Counted from the stretch's first letter, positions 8,555 through 17,180 are shown. The stretch is 64,000 nt of DNA from Algoriphagus lacus (GCF_003583985.1 NZ_QXML01000006.1:62001-126000), one strand, 5' to 3'. A program made the numbers and translations. Notes: generated by a model not told the origin, from the letters alone.

Positions 8555-9058
8555 TCAACCTGCTGGATCTACCAGGAACAACGGCTGATCGTATTCTACC
8601 GGAGAAGCGTTGGAAACCAGGATTTTCACGATTTTACCGGAAATTTCTGATTCGATTTCGTTGAAAAGCTTCATGGCTTCAATGATGCAAACGGTCTGAC
8701 CGGCCTTTACTGAAGAACCCTCGCTTACGAAAGCAGGAGATTCAGGGTTGGGAGTCAGGTAGAAGGTTCCGATCATTGGAGACTTTATTTCGACCAAATT
8801 AGAAGGTGTGGCTGCAGGCGCGGGAGCTGGGGCAGGAGCGGCAACAGGTGCTGCAGCTACAGGCGCAGGTGCAGGGGCGGCCATGGCTACAGGAGCATGA
8901 ACTATCTGTGGAGCCTCAGCATATTTCTTGATGGAAAGTTCGAATTCCTCCGTCTTGATTTTTACTTCTGCCAGGCCGGAATTGGAAATGTAGTCGATCA
9001 ATTCCTGGATCTCTTTAGCTTTCATAGGGTTCTTTTTTTGTACAATGTCTTTAGACAT
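8555..9058 (-). CDS. accB: acetyl-CoA carboxylase, biotin carboxyl carrier protein
   Basis: The 167-residue BCCP carries the biotin that shuttles carboxyl groups between biotin carboxylase and carboxyltransferase. The C-terminal biotinyl domain contains [10 protein letters not shown], with the biotin-accepting lysine in AMKL. An N-terminal helix region ([13 protein letters not shown]) is joined to it by a low-complexity alanine-proline linker (about residues 55-85), typical of BCCPs. The ATG at 9056-9058 gives an 11-residue extension before the conventional MKAKE start, so an internal start at Met12 is possible. It is encoded between efp and accC in the same direction. Confidence 0.95.
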   Translation of the reverse strand: MSKDIVQKKNPMKAKEIQELIDYISNSGLAEVKIKTEEFELSIKKYAEAPQIVHAPVAMAAPAPAPVAAAPVAAPAPAPAPAATPSNLVEIKSPMIGTFYLTPNPESPAFVSEGSSVKAGQTVCIIEAMKLFNEIESEISGKIVKILVSNASPVEYDQPLFLVDPAG

Positions 9059-9082
9059 TTTGATTGGGTTTAAAAACAGAAA

Positions 9083-9112
9083 AGCTGCATAATTTAATCA
9101 AATCATGCAGCT
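9083..9112 (-). terminator. weak hairpin between efp and accB
   Basis: An 8-bp stem (9083-9090 with 9105-9112) and a 14-base loop sit in the 62-base efp-accB gap. On the minus strand it is followed by TTT, CTG and TTTTT. It may only attenuate the transcript, because accB and accC need read-through or an unseen promoter. Confidence 0.45.
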
Positions 9113-9120
9113 ATTAATAG

Positions 9121-9684
9121 TTATTTCACTCTTTCTGAATACGATCCGTCACGGGTATCAACCTTGATCATCGTATCCTGATCCACAAAGAGTGGAACCA
9201 TTACAATTGCGCCGGTTTCAACAGTAGCCGGTTTCAATGCATTTGTTGCAGTGTCACCTTTAATACCTGGCTCTGTGTAAGTAATCATCAATTCTACAAA
9301 TGGAGGTAATTCCACGGAAAGGGGAGTTTCAGTTTCGGCATGAACTAAAATATCCACGTTTTGACCGTCTTTCAACAGTTTTGGTCTTTCGATCAGCCTT
9401 TCTTCCAAAGAAATCTGCTCAAATGTCTCTGTATCCATAAAGTTGTATCCCATGTCATCCGCATAAAGGAACTGGTGGGGTCTTTTTTCCACTCGTGCAG
9501 TGGTCACTTTTTCACCAGCGTTGAAAGTCTTGTCAAGGGTTTTCCCTGATCTGAGGCTTTTCAGTTTTGTGCGAACGAATGCTGCTCCTTTTCCTGGTTT
9601 TACGTGCTGGAACTCGACAATCGAATAGATATCGTTGTTCATTTCCAGACAAAGTCCATTCTTGAAATCTGCAGTACTTGCCAT
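9121..9684 (-). CDS. efp: translation elongation factor P
   Basis: The 187-residue protein is EF-P, which relieves ribosome stalling at polyproline stretches by binding between the P and E sites. The N-terminal domain holds the tip loop [12 protein letters not shown], with Lys32 at the position that is modified in many bacteria. The OB domains follow ([43 protein letters not shown]), ending in [15 protein letters not shown]. No EpmA or EpmB homolog is encoded nearby, so modification cannot be judged here. It lies 24 bases downstream of fabH in the same operon, ahead of accB. Confidence 0.97.
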   Translation of the reverse strand: MASTADFKNGLCLEMNNDIYSIVEFQHVKPGKGAAFVRTKLKSLRSGKTLDKTFNAGEKVTTARVEKRPHQFLYADDMGYNFMDTETFEQISLEERLIERPKLLKDGQNVDILVHAETETPLSVELPPFVELMITYTEPGIKGDTATNALKPATVETGAIVMVPLFVDQDTMIKVDTRDGSYSERVK

Positions 9685-9707
9685 AATTTAGTTTATATTC
9701 TGTTTGA

Positions 9708-10706
9708 TTATTTCGGATCGTATGCCCACTTCAAATAAATAGCACCCCATGTGAATCCTCCTCCAAAAGCAGCAAGAATCAAGTTGTCGCCTTTTTTTAA
9801 TTGGCTTTCATATTCCCAAAGGCAAAGTGGAATGGTGGCCGCGGTGGTATTCCCATACCGCTCGATGTTCATCATGACCTTATCGGAACCAATTCCCATC
9901 CGGTTTGCTGTGGCATCGATGATTCGTTTATTGGCCTGATGAGGCACCAACCAAGCCACGTCCTCTCCGGACAATCCATTCTTCTCCATCACTTCTGCAC
10001 TCACATCGGCCATGTTGGTCACAGCAAATTTGAAAACTGTTGACCCCTCTTGGTAAGCAAAATGCTCCCGTGCAGCTACGGTTTCTTCGGTTGCTGGTCT
10101 GCGGCTTCCTCCTGCCTTCATGTGAAGGTATGGGGCTCCAGCTCCATCAGATTTTAGAATGGCATCCATGATGCCCACTTCCTCCGTCGTGGCTTCAAGC
10201 AACACAGCTCCGGCCCCATCTCCAAATAATATACAGGTGGTCCTGTCCTGATAGTCCACGATGGCAGACATTTTATCAGCTCCGACTACAATTACTTTCT
10301 TATGGGTACCTGCCTGAATGAATTGGGCGCCCATCTGCAGTGCAAACAGGAATCCGGAGCATGCAGCTCCAACATCAAAACTGAAGGATTTTTTTGCACC
10401 TACCTGGTCAGCAATAATATTGGCTGTGGCAGGGAATGGCATATCAGGAGTTACTGTAGCGCAGATGATCAGCTCAATATCGAGTGGGTCGGTGCCGGTT
10501 TTTTCCAAAAGCCCCTTTACCGCTGCGGCACCCATGACAGAAGTGCCTTGATTTTCACCTTTCAGGATTCTTCTTTCTTTGATTCCTGTTCTGGACATGA
10601 TCCATTCGTCGTTGGTCTCTACGAGTGTTTCAAGTTCCTTGTTTGTCAGCCGATATTCAGGAACGTATCCTTGAATCCCGGTGATCATGGCTCTGATTTT
10701 GTCCAT
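9708..10706 (-). CDS. fabH: beta-ketoacyl-ACP synthase III
   Basis: FabH starts type II fatty acid synthesis by condensing acyl-CoA with malonyl-ACP. The 332-residue protein shows the full catalytic triad: Cys116 in GAACSGF, His256 in VPHQANKRI and Asn286 in RYGNTTAAT. The nearby [10 protein letters not shown] and the C-terminal [11 protein letters not shown] are also typical. The N-terminus [15 protein letters not shown] fits the family start. A promoter candidate lies at 10789-10820 and a terminator at 10884-10911 separates it from rpmF, so fabH-efp-accB-accC may be a separate unit from yceD-rpmF. The partner genes make malonyl-CoA, the FabH substrate precursor. Confidence 0.97.
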   Translation of the reverse strand: MDKIRAMITGIQGYVPEYRLTNKELETLVETNDEWIMSRTGIKERRILKGENQGTSVMGAAAVKGLLEKTGTDPLDIELIICATVTPDMPFPATANIIADQVGAKKSFSFDVGAACSGFLFALQMGAQFIQAGTHKKVIVVGADKMSAIVDYQDRTTCILFGDGAGAVLLEATTEEVGIMDAILKSDGAGAPYLHMKAGGSRRPATEETVAAREHFAYQEGSTVFKFAVTNMADVSAEVMEKNGLSGEDVAWLVPHQANKRIIDATANRMGIGSDKVMMNIERYGNTTAATIPLCLWEYESQLKKGDNLILAAFGGGFTWGAIYLKWAYDPK

Positions 10707-10788
10707 TTTGCTAGGTTTAAGAGAGAGAAATTCCGTTGAAATTTCTCGGGCTGGGTTGTTCTTTTTTCAGGAATTTCCTGGGCAGGGC

Positions 10789-10820
10789 CAAAAATAGCAC
10801 AATGCCTTCTGACCACCAAA
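10789..10820 (-). promoter_or_regulatory. candidate promoter of fabH-efp-accBC
   Basis: On the minus strand TTTG (10817-10820) is followed after 20 bases by TATTTTTG (10789-10796), a full match to the Bacteroidota consensus. Transcription would begin near 10783, about 77 bases before the fabH ATG. Confidence 0.65.
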
Positions 10821-10883
10821 ACCAAACCGTCTCTTATGATTCAAGTAGCTGCAATTCAGCCGTTTTCAGTTTGATGAAATAAA

Positions 10884-10911
10884 AAATCCATTCCTATTGG
10901 GGAATGGATTT
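10884..10911 (-). terminator. terminator of rpmF
   Basis: An 11-bp perfect stem (10884-10894 with 10901-10911) with a 6-base loop is followed on the minus strand by a run of T (10881-10886 on the plus strand is A). It lies 24 bases after the rpmF stop. Confidence 0.85.
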
Positions 10912-10934
10912 GATGGGGGTAATTCAGAAAGCAA

Positions 10935-11126
10935 TTAAGCTCTAACTTCTTTTTCGATGATTACTTGTCCTTTGTAGTACAATTTACCATCAAGCCAGAA
11001 AGCTCTGTGAGGCAAATGCATTTCGCCGGTAGTTGGGCATTTCGCCATTCCCGGAGCCTCCAGTTTATAATGAGTTCTTCTTTTATCTCTTCTGGTTTTC
11101 GAAATTTTGCGTTTAGGATGTGCCAT
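10935..11126 (-). CDS. rpmF: 50S ribosomal protein bL32
   Basis: The 63-residue basic protein begins [17 protein letters not shown], the standard bL32 N-terminus, and contains [14 protein letters not shown]. Only one cysteine is present, so it lacks the paired-cysteine zinc ribbon of the C+ form. It lies 12 bases after the DUF177 gene (yceD) that regularly precedes it in bacteria, and a terminator follows it. Confidence 0.97.
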   Translation of the reverse strand: MAHPKRKISKTRRDKRRTHYKLEAPGMAKCPTTGEMHLPHRAFWLDGKLYYKGQVIIEKEVRA

Positions 11127-11138
11127 TTTATGCGTGGT

Positions 11139-11717
11139 TTATGATTGTTCTTTGTTTTTTAACTTCATTAATTGTTCCCATCGCGGGTCGACAGGCTTTA
11201 CTTCTGTTTCAGATTCGGGACTTTCTTCCTCAGGTTCGTTTTCCAGTTCATCATCGATATACACGTAGCCACCATCTGCCTCAAACTCCTCATCATCCAG
11301 TTCATTTCTGTAGTCCGGATGAATCTTTTTAGCAGGTAGTGCTAAAAGGATGTATTCATAGATCAGTTGAGCCACGTTGATCGAAGGGGTGTCCCTTGTG
11401 ATCATGTAGACATTTTCATCTATTTCCTGCTCCTCCGAACCGTATTTATAAATCATCTTTTCGCTGATTTCCAACGGATGATCAAATACTTCCAAGCTTC
11501 GGTCACAGGTCAGTTGAACAGTACCCTTGATTAGAAAAGTGAGCTCAATTACGTTGGCTCCCTTGTCCATAATGACCCGTGTGGTCAAACGGCCTTTTTG
11601 GACGATTTCATTGTCTTCGAAGTTTTGGAAAAATGAATCTCCTATTTCGAAGTCAATTTCGTGTCTTCCTTCTTTGAACTTAATTATTTCAATATCAAAG
11701 GCTTTCCAGAATTTCAC
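11139..11717 (-). CDS. DUF177 family protein (YceD-like)
   Basis: The 192-residue acidic protein belongs to DUF177, recognisable by its place before rpmF and by TVQLTCDRSLEVFDHP (strand with conserved Cys) and INVAQLIYEYILLALP. The family is linked to 23S rRNA and ribosome biogenesis in plants and bacteria, but its molecular role is not settled. The C-terminal part is strongly acidic (DDELENEPEEESPESE). Translation starts at a GTG (11715-11717), supported by a strong Shine-Dalgarno-like GGGAGGA about 6 bases upstream, unusual for this phylum. A promoter -7 element lies at 11743-11750. Confidence 0.9.
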   Translation of the reverse strand: MKFWKAFDIEIIKFKEGRHEIDFEIGDSFFQNFEDNEIVQKGRLTTRVIMDKGANVIELTFLIKGTVQLTCDRSLEVFDHPLEISEKMIYKYGSEEQEIDENVYMITRDTPSINVAQLIYEYILLALPAKKIHPDYRNELDDEEFEADGGYVYIDDELENEPEEESPESETEVKPVDPRWEQLMKLKNKEQS

Positions 11718-11720
11718 GAT

Positions 11721-11750
11721 TCGTCCTCCCGATTTAAGACCGCAAATGTA
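11721..11750 (-). promoter_or_regulatory. -7 element and ribosome binding site of yceD-rpmF
   Basis: On the minus strand TACATTTG (11743-11750) matches the -7 consensus TAnnTTTG, but the -33 position is weak. GGGAGGA (about 11724-11730) sits at good distance from the GTG at 11717 and decides the start. Confidence 0.5.
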
Positions 11751-11826
11751 GGTAATAATTTAAAATAGCTAAAACAGAACGAGAAATAAAATTTGGTTCT
11801 GGTAGTGTTTTTTGAAGAAAATTAGG

Positions 11827-12849
11827 TTAAGCTTCGATTTCTTCAGTCTGATGCTGGGCGATGATATCCGATGCTAAATGCAATGCAGCCCTCATCGATC
11901 CTTCGTCAGCGATGTTTTTTCCGGCAATATTATAGGCTGTGCCATGGTCGGGGGAGGTTCTGATCACAGGTAGGCCAGCCGTGAAATTCACTCCCGAACT
12001 AAAAGCAAGTGATTTAAACGGGATAAGTCCTTGATCGTGGTACATGGCCAGCACTCCGTCAAATTTCTGCTGATGCATCATTCCAAAAAATCCATCTGCC
12101 GGATAAGGGCCAAATACATATTTGTTTTGATCCTTTAATTCCCGGATTGCAGGTTTGATCACTTTTTCTTCTTCTTCACCGAGAAGTCCATCTTCACCTG
12201 CATGAGGATTTAATCCGAGAATGGCAATTTTTGGTTTGTTGATTCCAAAATCCTCCTGAAGGCTTTTTAAGAAAATGTTCGCTTTCTGCTGAATCCGCTC
12301 CTTTGTGATGGTTTGAGATACTTTCGCCAATGGCAAATGTCCGGTAACCAATCCAACGCGCAGTGTTTCATCCACCATCATCATCAGACTGTCTTTAGCG
12401 CCGACGGCTTCGGTAATGAATTCAGTATGGCCTACGAAGTGGAATTCGGCAGAATTGAGGTTGTTTTTATTAAGTGGCGCAGTGACTAAGCCCTGTATTT
12501 TTCCCTCTTTTAAGTCATTGACAGCAGCCTTTAGTGCCTCCAAAGCCATTTTTCCAGCTTCTTGGGTCTCTACACCTGGAATCACTTCCGGGCATTCTTC
12601 CATCAGGTTGATCACGTTTATTTTCCGATGCTGGATTTCATCCAGGGAGCGAATCTGTGTAAAATTGAAATCCTCCAGACTCATCAGCTTTCGGTAAAAA
12701 GTCAAGACCTTACCGTGTCCATAGATCAATGGGGTGAACGATTTATAAACGCGGTTGTCGGAGAGGGCTCTCAGCGTAACCTCTACACCGATTCCATTGA
12801 TGTCTCCAATGCTGATTCCTATGATGGGTCTTTGTTTTTTCGCGTTCAT
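11827..12849 (-). CDS. pdxA: 4-hydroxythreonine-4-phosphate dehydrogenase
   Basis: PdxA oxidises 4-phosphohydroxy-L-threonine in the DXP-dependent pyridoxal phosphate pathway. The 340-residue protein has GISIGDINGIGVEV at its start. The metal and substrate histidines are visible in FVGHTEFITE, LGLNPHAGEDG and MYHDQGLIPFK. PDHGTAYNIAGK near the C-terminus is also a family mark. The length is typical. It lies 109 bases upstream of yceD in the same direction and diverges from rsmA, a pairing (pdxA-rsmA) also seen in E. coli, although there the genes are co-directional. Confidence 0.96.
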   Translation of the reverse strand: MNAKKQRPIIGISIGDINGIGVEVTLRALSDNRVYKSFTPLIYGHGKVLTFYRKLMSLEDFNFTQIRSLDEIQHRKINVINLMEECPEVIPGVETQEAGKMALEALKAAVNDLKEGKIQGLVTAPLNKNNLNSAEFHFVGHTEFITEAVGAKDSLMMMVDETLRVGLVTGHLPLAKVSQTITKERIQQKANIFLKSLQEDFGINKPKIAILGLNPHAGEDGLLGEEEEKVIKPAIRELKDQNKYVFGPYPADGFFGMMHQQKFDGVLAMYHDQGLIPFKSLAFSSGVNFTAGLPVIRTSPDHGTAYNIAGKNIADEGSMRAALHLASDIIAQHQTEEIEA

Positions 12850-12954
12850 GATTTAATCTCCTGAAATGGTGAGTCAGGACAAATTTCCCCGACCTTTTGG
12901 AATATTCCCTTATTTTTAGGCCTGCAATTTATAAAAATTTATCAGAGCCGGAGG

Positions 12955-13740
12955 ATGGAAAAAGTCAAACCAAAAAAGCACCTAGGCCAGCATTTCCTGA
13001 CCGATTTGAGCATCGCTGAGCGTATCGCTCAGGCTGTCAAAGGTCATGGTGGTGTATCTAAGGTGCTCGAAATCGGCCCAGGCATGGGTGTTTTGACTGA
13101 TTTCCTGCTCAAAAATCCTCAAGAGCTTTACCTGATCGAAATCGATCGGGAAAGTATCGCTTACCTGCATAAAAAGTATCCTCAACTCGGGGATCGGATT
13201 ATTGAAGGAGACTATTTGAAGTATGATGCAGCAAGAGTTCTTCCTGACAAATACGCGATTGCAGGAAATTTCCCCTACAATATTTCTTCCCAGATATTCT
13301 TTAAAGTCTTGGAGGAAAAAAACCGGGTGACGGAAGTGGTCTGTATGCTGCAAAAAGAAGTAGCGCAGCGGATTGCCTCTCCCAAAGGAAACAAGGATTA
13401 CGGGATTCTTTCCGTTTTACTTCAGGCTTGGTACGATATTGAATACCTATTTACCGTGCCTCCAGGAGTTTTTAATCCTCCTCCAAAAGTCCATTCGGGA
13501 GTAATTCGGCTTACCCGCAATTCTACCGAAAAACTGGACTGTGATGAAAAGCTTTTCTTTAAAGTGGTCAAAGGAGGGTTTGGAAATCGAAGGAAAACCC
13601 TTCGAAATTCACTGAAATCTTTTCAGCTTTCGGAGGAATTCAAGGCGCATCCGATACTCGACAAGCGCGCCGAACAATTGGATGTGGCGGATTTTGTGTT
13701 TTTGACCCAACAAATCGAAAAAGGTCGTGGAGCCGATTAA
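12955..13740 (+). CDS. rsmA: 16S rRNA (adenine1518/1519-N6) dimethyltransferase
   Basis: RsmA (KsgA) dimethylates two adjacent adenines in helix 45 of 16S rRNA late in 30S assembly. The 261-residue protein shows KKHLGQHFLTD at the start, the SAM motif LEIGPGMGVLTDFL, and the adenine-binding GNFPYNISSQIFF (family motif N-L/F-P-Y). FGNRRKTLRNSLK marks the C-terminal domain. Its stop overlaps the following mgtE start by 14 bases, so the two are translationally coupled. Confidence 0.97.
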   Translation: MEKVKPKKHLGQHFLTDLSIAERIAQAVKGHGGVSKVLEIGPGMGVLTDFLLKNPQELYLIEIDRESIAYLHKKYPQLGDRIIEGDYLKYDAARVLPDKYAIAGNFPYNISSQIFFKVLEEKNRVTEVVCMLQKEVAQRIASPKGNKDYGILSVLLQAWYDIEYLFTVPPGVFNPPPKVHSGVIRLTRNSTEKLDCDEKLFFKVVKGGFGNRRKTLRNSLKSFQLSEEFKAHPILDKRAEQLDVADFVFLTQQIEKGRGAD

Positions 13741-15094
13741 GCAGTTTGAACTATCGAAGGAATACCTGGAAAGTCTCCAGTTGGGGATCGAGCTGGAAAA
13801 TGTCGACTTTATCCGAGAGTCTCTGGATGGAGTCAATGTGGCGGATATTGCCGCAATTCTCGATGAGCTCACTATGCAGGAGTCCGTCTACGTACTTCGA
13901 TTGTTGGAAAAGCAACTCGCAGCAGATATCCTGATTGAGCTGGATGAAACTACTCTTTCAAAGGTTCTAAGAGAATTTGAAAATACAGAAATAGCCGTTT
14001 GGATTGAGTTGATGGACTCCGATGACGGTGCGGATATTCTCAATCTTCTCTCTGAAAAAGACAGGGAAGAAGTTATCTCTGAATTCCAAGACCGGATCAA
14101 ATCCGAACAAATCCTCGAACTCCTACGCTATGAGGAAGATACCGCGGGAGGGATCATGGCCAAGGAATTTATCCGGGCCAACAAAAACTGGAATGTCATC
14201 CAGACCATCAATGAAATCCGTCGCCAGGCCGAAAACGTCGAAAAGATCTATTCGATCTATGTGGTCAACAACAAGCAGCAATTGCTTGGTAGGGTTTCTC
14301 TGAAAAAAATCATTTTGGCGGCATCCGAGACTCGAATTGAGGATATCTATGACGAGGATGTGGTATCTGTCCCTGTTCATCTGGATCAGGAGGAAGTGGC
14401 GACGGTGATGAGAAAGTATGACTTGGAATCTGTTCCGGTCGTCAATGCCAAAAACAAACTGGTGGGAAGGATCACGGTCGATGATATTTTGGACGTAGTG
14501 CAGGAAGAAGCTGACGAGGATATCCAGGCGATGTCCGGTATATCGGATACCGTGGATGAATACGATAGCGTGATCAAACTGACCAGAGCGAGGCTTCCCT
14601 GGCTTCTGATAGGAATCGTCGGTGGACTATTGGGGGCTGGATTTATCGGTTTTTTTGAAGAAGGACTGAGCAAAGTGACAGCATTGGCTTTTTTTATTCC
14701 GCTGATTACTGCTACAGGCGGGAATGTTGGCATCCAGTCTTCTACTCTGGTTGTACAGTCCCTGGCCAATAAATCTGCCTTTGACAACAGTCTTTCCCAA
14801 CGTTTTATCAAAGGACTTCTGGTCGCACTTCTCAACGGACTGGTGCTTTCCGTTTTCGTGTTTGGTATGATTGTGTTGCTATATGGGAATGAAGTAAAAT
14901 TTGCCTTGGTGGTCTCCATTGCCCTGTTTTCAGTTGTGCTTTTGGCTTCATTTATGGGAACTTTTACTCCGCTTGTTTTAGATAAATTCGGAATCAATCC
15001 TGCCCTCGCTTCAGGTCCTTTTATTACGACTGCGAATGATTTGTTAGGCCTGGCTGTCTATTTTTTGGTGGCGATGTCTTTGTTAAGTATCTAA
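13727..15094 (+). CDS. mgtE: MgtE family magnesium transporter
   Basis: MgtE is a Mg2+-gated Mg2+ channel of the inner membrane. The 455-residue protein has an N-terminal helical domain (residues about 30-130), two CBS domains (about 135-255, with NKQQLLGRVSLKKII and NKLVGRITVDDILDVV), a connecting helix, and five membrane helices. The family signature TATGGNVGIQSSTLVVQSL forms the pore loop. The start is a GTG at 13727 inside rsmA; no later Met preserves the N-domain, so the overlap appears real. The hydroxyacid dehydrogenase gene follows 4 bases later. Confidence 0.95.
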   Translation: MEPIKQFELSKEYLESLQLGIELENVDFIRESLDGVNVADIAAILDELTMQESVYVLRLLEKQLAADILIELDETTLSKVLREFENTEIAVWIELMDSDDGADILNLLSEKDREEVISEFQDRIKSEQILELLRYEEDTAGGIMAKEFIRANKNWNVIQTINEIRRQAENVEKIYSIYVVNNKQQLLGRVSLKKIILAASETRIEDIYDEDVVSVPVHLDQEEVATVMRKYDLESVPVVNAKNKLVGRITVDDILDVVQEEADEDIQAMSGISDTVDEYDSVIKLTRARLPWLLIGIVGGLLGAGFIGFFEEGLSKVTALAFFIPLITATGGNVGIQSSTLVVQSLANKSAFDNSLSQRFIKGLLVALLNGLVLSVFVFGMIVLLYGNEVKFALVVSIALFSVVLLASFMGTFTPLVLDKFGINPALASGPFITTANDLLGLAVYFLVAMSLLSI

Positions 15095-15098
15095 GAAA

Positions 15099-16031
15099 AT
15101 GAAGATTCTGATTATTGATGAGATGCACCTCAGCATGGTGGAAATGCTGGAGAAAGACGGGCATCAGGTGACTTATTCTCCCAAAATCACCCGATCTGAA
15201 ATCCTTGAGCAGGTGGGTAATTTTGAAGGTCTAATCATCCGGTCCAAAACTCCAATGGACAGGGAACTGCTGGAAAAAGCGGTTAATCTCAAGTTTATCG
15301 GCAGGGCAGGAGCGGGTCTGGATCAGATCGATCTGGATTATCTGGTAGAGCGAGGGGTAAAGCTTTTTCATGCTGCCAAAGGAAACCGAGACGCCGTGGC
15401 TGAACATGCGATTGGAGGATTGCTTGCCCTGTTTAACCACCTCATCAAGGCAGATTCTGAAGTGAGAAAAGGTGTATGGGACAGGGAAGGTAACAGAGGT
15501 CATGAACTGATGGGTAAAACTGTCGGTATTATGGGTTATGGCAACATGGGAAAATCATTTGCCAAGCGCCTGAGGGGATTTGGAGTCAGCGTTTTGGCTT
15601 ACGATAAGTACAAATTGGACTTTGGAAATGAACTGGTAGAGGAAGTGAATTGGGAAAAGCTAAAATCCGAGGCCGATATTCTGAGCATTCATGTGCCTCT
15701 CACTTCGGAAACCCGCAATTTCTTTACACTTGAAGAATTAAAAAGTTTCTCCAAGCCATTTTGGCTGATCAATACTGCAAGGGGAGAGGTGATCAGTTTT
15801 GCATCTTTGAATGCTGCTTTGGATCAGGGAATCCTTCGTGGGGCAGTGTTGGATGTGTTGGAAAATGAGAAGTTTCAGAAGTTTACCCCTGAACAAAAAT
15901 CAGAATTTGAGAAATTGGCAGTCCGTGAAAACGTGGTGTTTTCTCCCCATGTAGCCGGCTGGACTTTTGAGTCCTATGAGAAAATCAATCAGGTTTTGTT
16001 GAAAAAAATCAGAAAGGCTTTTGGCCGGTAA
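15099..16031 (+). CDS. D-2-hydroxyacid dehydrogenase (phosphoglycerate dehydrogenase-like)
   Basis: The 310-residue NAD-dependent oxidoreductase has the Rossmann motif GIMGYGNMGKSFAKRL (about residues 143-158). The catalytic trio is in place: Arg228 in NTARGEVIS, Glu255 in LDVLENEKF and His284 in SPHVAGWT. The N-terminal half matches SerA-like proteins (FIGRAGAGLDQIDLDYL). It lacks the ACT regulatory domain of long PGDH forms. Without the rest of a serine pathway nearby, the substrate (3-phosphoglycerate or another 2-hydroxyacid) is open. It is 4 bases after mgtE, in the rsmA-mgtE operon. Confidence 0.9.
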   Translation: MKILIIDEMHLSMVEMLEKDGHQVTYSPKITRSEILEQVGNFEGLIIRSKTPMDRELLEKAVNLKFIGRAGAGLDQIDLDYLVERGVKLFHAAKGNRDAVAEHAIGGLLALFNHLIKADSEVRKGVWDREGNRGHELMGKTVGIMGYGNMGKSFAKRLRGFGVSVLAYDKYKLDFGNELVEEVNWEKLKSEADILSIHVPLTSETRNFFTLEELKSFSKPFWLINTARGEVISFASLNAALDQGILRGAVLDVLENEKFQKFTPEQKSEFEKLAVRENVVFSPHVAGWTFESYEKINQVLLKKIRKAFGR

Positions 16032-16069
16032 ATCCTCTTTTTTTACACCTAGACACAATTTTTTGAGAC

Positions 16070-16099
16070 TTGCTTTGTCAAAAAGCTTTCCTATCTTTG
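16070..16099 (+). promoter_or_regulatory. promoter of greA
   Basis: TTG at 16070-16072 is followed after exactly 19 bases by TATCTTTG at 16092-16099, a near-perfect Bacteroidota promoter. Transcription would begin near 16106, leaving a leader of about 80 bases that contains a large hairpin. Confidence 0.7.
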
Positions 16100-16110
16100 T
16101 GCACCACATA

Positions 16111-16170
16111 AAGGCAAATGCAAAGTAACGGTCTCCACCACGTGACCGTTACTTTGTTTTTTGTGCCTTT
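16111..16170 (+). promoter_or_regulatory. hairpin leader (attenuator-like) of greA
   Basis: A perfect 13-bp stem (16121-16133 with 16144-16156) with a 10-base loop is followed at once by T-rich sequence (TTTGTTTTTTG). An outer 7-bp arm (16111-16117 with 16164-16170) can extend it. It looks like an intrinsic terminator placed between the greA promoter and its ATG at 16188. Confidence 0.75.
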
Positions 16171-16187
16171 CGAAAAGTGAAAAAACT

Positions 16188-16661
16188 ATGTCAAAAGTAC
16201 AGTATTACACCGAAGAAGGACTGAAGAGATTGAAAGATGAACTTCAGGAATTGAAGACAAAAGGAAGAACCGATATTGCTCGTCAAATCGCAGAAGCGCG
16301 TGATAAAGGCGACCTGAGCGAGAATGCTGAGTATGACGCTGCCAAAGATGCTCAGGGTCTTCTCGAACTTAAAATCGCCAAACTGGAAGCAGTGGTAGGT
16401 AATGCCAGAGTTTTGGACAATTCTCAAATGGACATTTCCAAAGTGGGAATTCTTAGCACAGTGAAAATCAAAAATGTGAAAAACGGAATGACCGTCAGCT
16501 ACAAATTGGTTTCTGAAGAAGAAGCAGATTTGAAGGCAGGGAAAATTTCATTGGCATCACCTTTTGGCAAGGGTCTGGTAGGCAAGTCAATCGGAGATAT
16601 TGCTGAGATCAACGCTCCAGCTGGAACACTTCAATTTGAAATCTTAGATATTACTTATTAA
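16188..16661 (+). CDS. greA: transcription elongation factor GreA
   Basis: GreA rescues backtracked RNA polymerase by stimulating transcript cleavage. The 157-residue protein has an N-terminal coiled coil with the acidic tip RDKGDLSENAEYDAAK, including the conserved Asp and Glu pair, and a C-terminal globular domain with ISLASPFGKGLVGKSIGD. I chose the ATG at 16188 (MSKVQYYTEEG); an upstream TTG at 16161 would fall inside the leader hairpin and is not credible. The gene has its own promoter, a hairpin leader and a strong terminator, so it is monocistronic or only weakly coupled to the next gene. Confidence 0.97.
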   Translation: MSKVQYYTEEGLKRLKDELQELKTKGRTDIARQIAEARDKGDLSENAEYDAAKDAQGLLELKIAKLEAVVGNARVLDNSQMDISKVGILSTVKIKNVKNGMTVSYKLVSEEEADLKAGKISLASPFGKGLVGKSIGDIAEINAPAGTLQFEILDITY

Positions 16662-16668
16662 AAACCTG

Positions 16669-16694
16669 TCCCGGATTTATCCGGGATTTTTTTT
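16669..16694 (+). terminator. terminator of greA
   Basis: A 7-bp GC-rich stem (16669-16675 with 16680-16686) with a 4-base loop is followed by eight T. It ends only 10 bases before the ATG of the HIT gene. Confidence 0.88.
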
Positions 16695-16704
16695 GGAAAA
16701 AATT

Positions 16705-17097
16705 ATGGCAAGCATCTTCACTAAAATCATCAACAGAGAAATCCCTGCCCATATTGTTGCCGAGGACGAAAATTACCTGGCATTTCTGGACATCATGCCT
16801 CTGGTCAAAGGCCATGTTTTGGTTGTTCCAAAGCAGGAAGTGGATTACATTTTTGATCTGGCGCCCGATGCCTTGGCAGGATTACATCTTTTTGCCCAAA
16901 AAGTGGCCAAAGCCATGGATAAAACCATCAAATGTACCCGAATCGGTGTGGCTGTAATTGGTTTGGAAGTACCTCATGTGCACATTCACTTGGTACCACT
17001 TCGTACTATGGATGACATTAATTTTACTCGTCCAAAATTGAAATTGTCCTCTGAAGAATTAGCGGAGATTGCGGAGATGATTAAAAAAGGTTTTTAA
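16705..17097 (+). CDS. HIT family protein (histidine triad hydrolase)
   Basis: The 130-residue protein is a histidine-triad nucleotide-binding protein of the HINT-like branch, which typically hydrolyses AMP-linked substrates. The catalytic motif HVHIHLVPL is present near residue 97, and the N-terminus MASIFTKIINREIPAHIVAED is characteristic. The ATG at 16705 is chosen over a TTG at 16693 that lies inside the greA terminator tail. Being placed 10 bases after a terminator, it needs read-through or a promoter inside greA. A bidirectional terminator follows. Confidence 0.95.
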   Translation: MASIFTKIINREIPAHIVAEDENYLAFLDIMPLVKGHVLVVPKQEVDYIFDLAPDALAGLHLFAQKVAKAMDKTIKCTRIGVAVIGLEVPHVHIHLVPLRTMDDINFTRPKLKLSSEELAEIAEMIKKGF

Positions 17098-17110
17098 GAA
17101 TTTCCTAAAA

Positions 17111-17144
17111 GAAAAAACCCGACAAAAACATGTCGGGTTTTTTC
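17111..17144. terminator. bidirectional terminator between HIT gene and DUF1080 gene
   Basis: A perfect 14-bp stem (17111-17124 with 17131-17144) with a 6-base loop lies between the convergent genes and has T runs on both strands. Confidence 0.92.
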
Positions 17145-17180
17145 TTTCCTAATTTTTAAATCTTGCAATATTTCAAAAAC

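Noticed and set aside
8790..8890. GC-rich tandem-like repeat
   Set aside because: It encodes the alanine-proline linker of BCCP, a normal low-complexity region.
16161..16187. Upstream TTG start for greA
   Set aside because: It would put coding sequence into the leader hairpin. The ATG at 16188 gives the standard GreA N-terminus.
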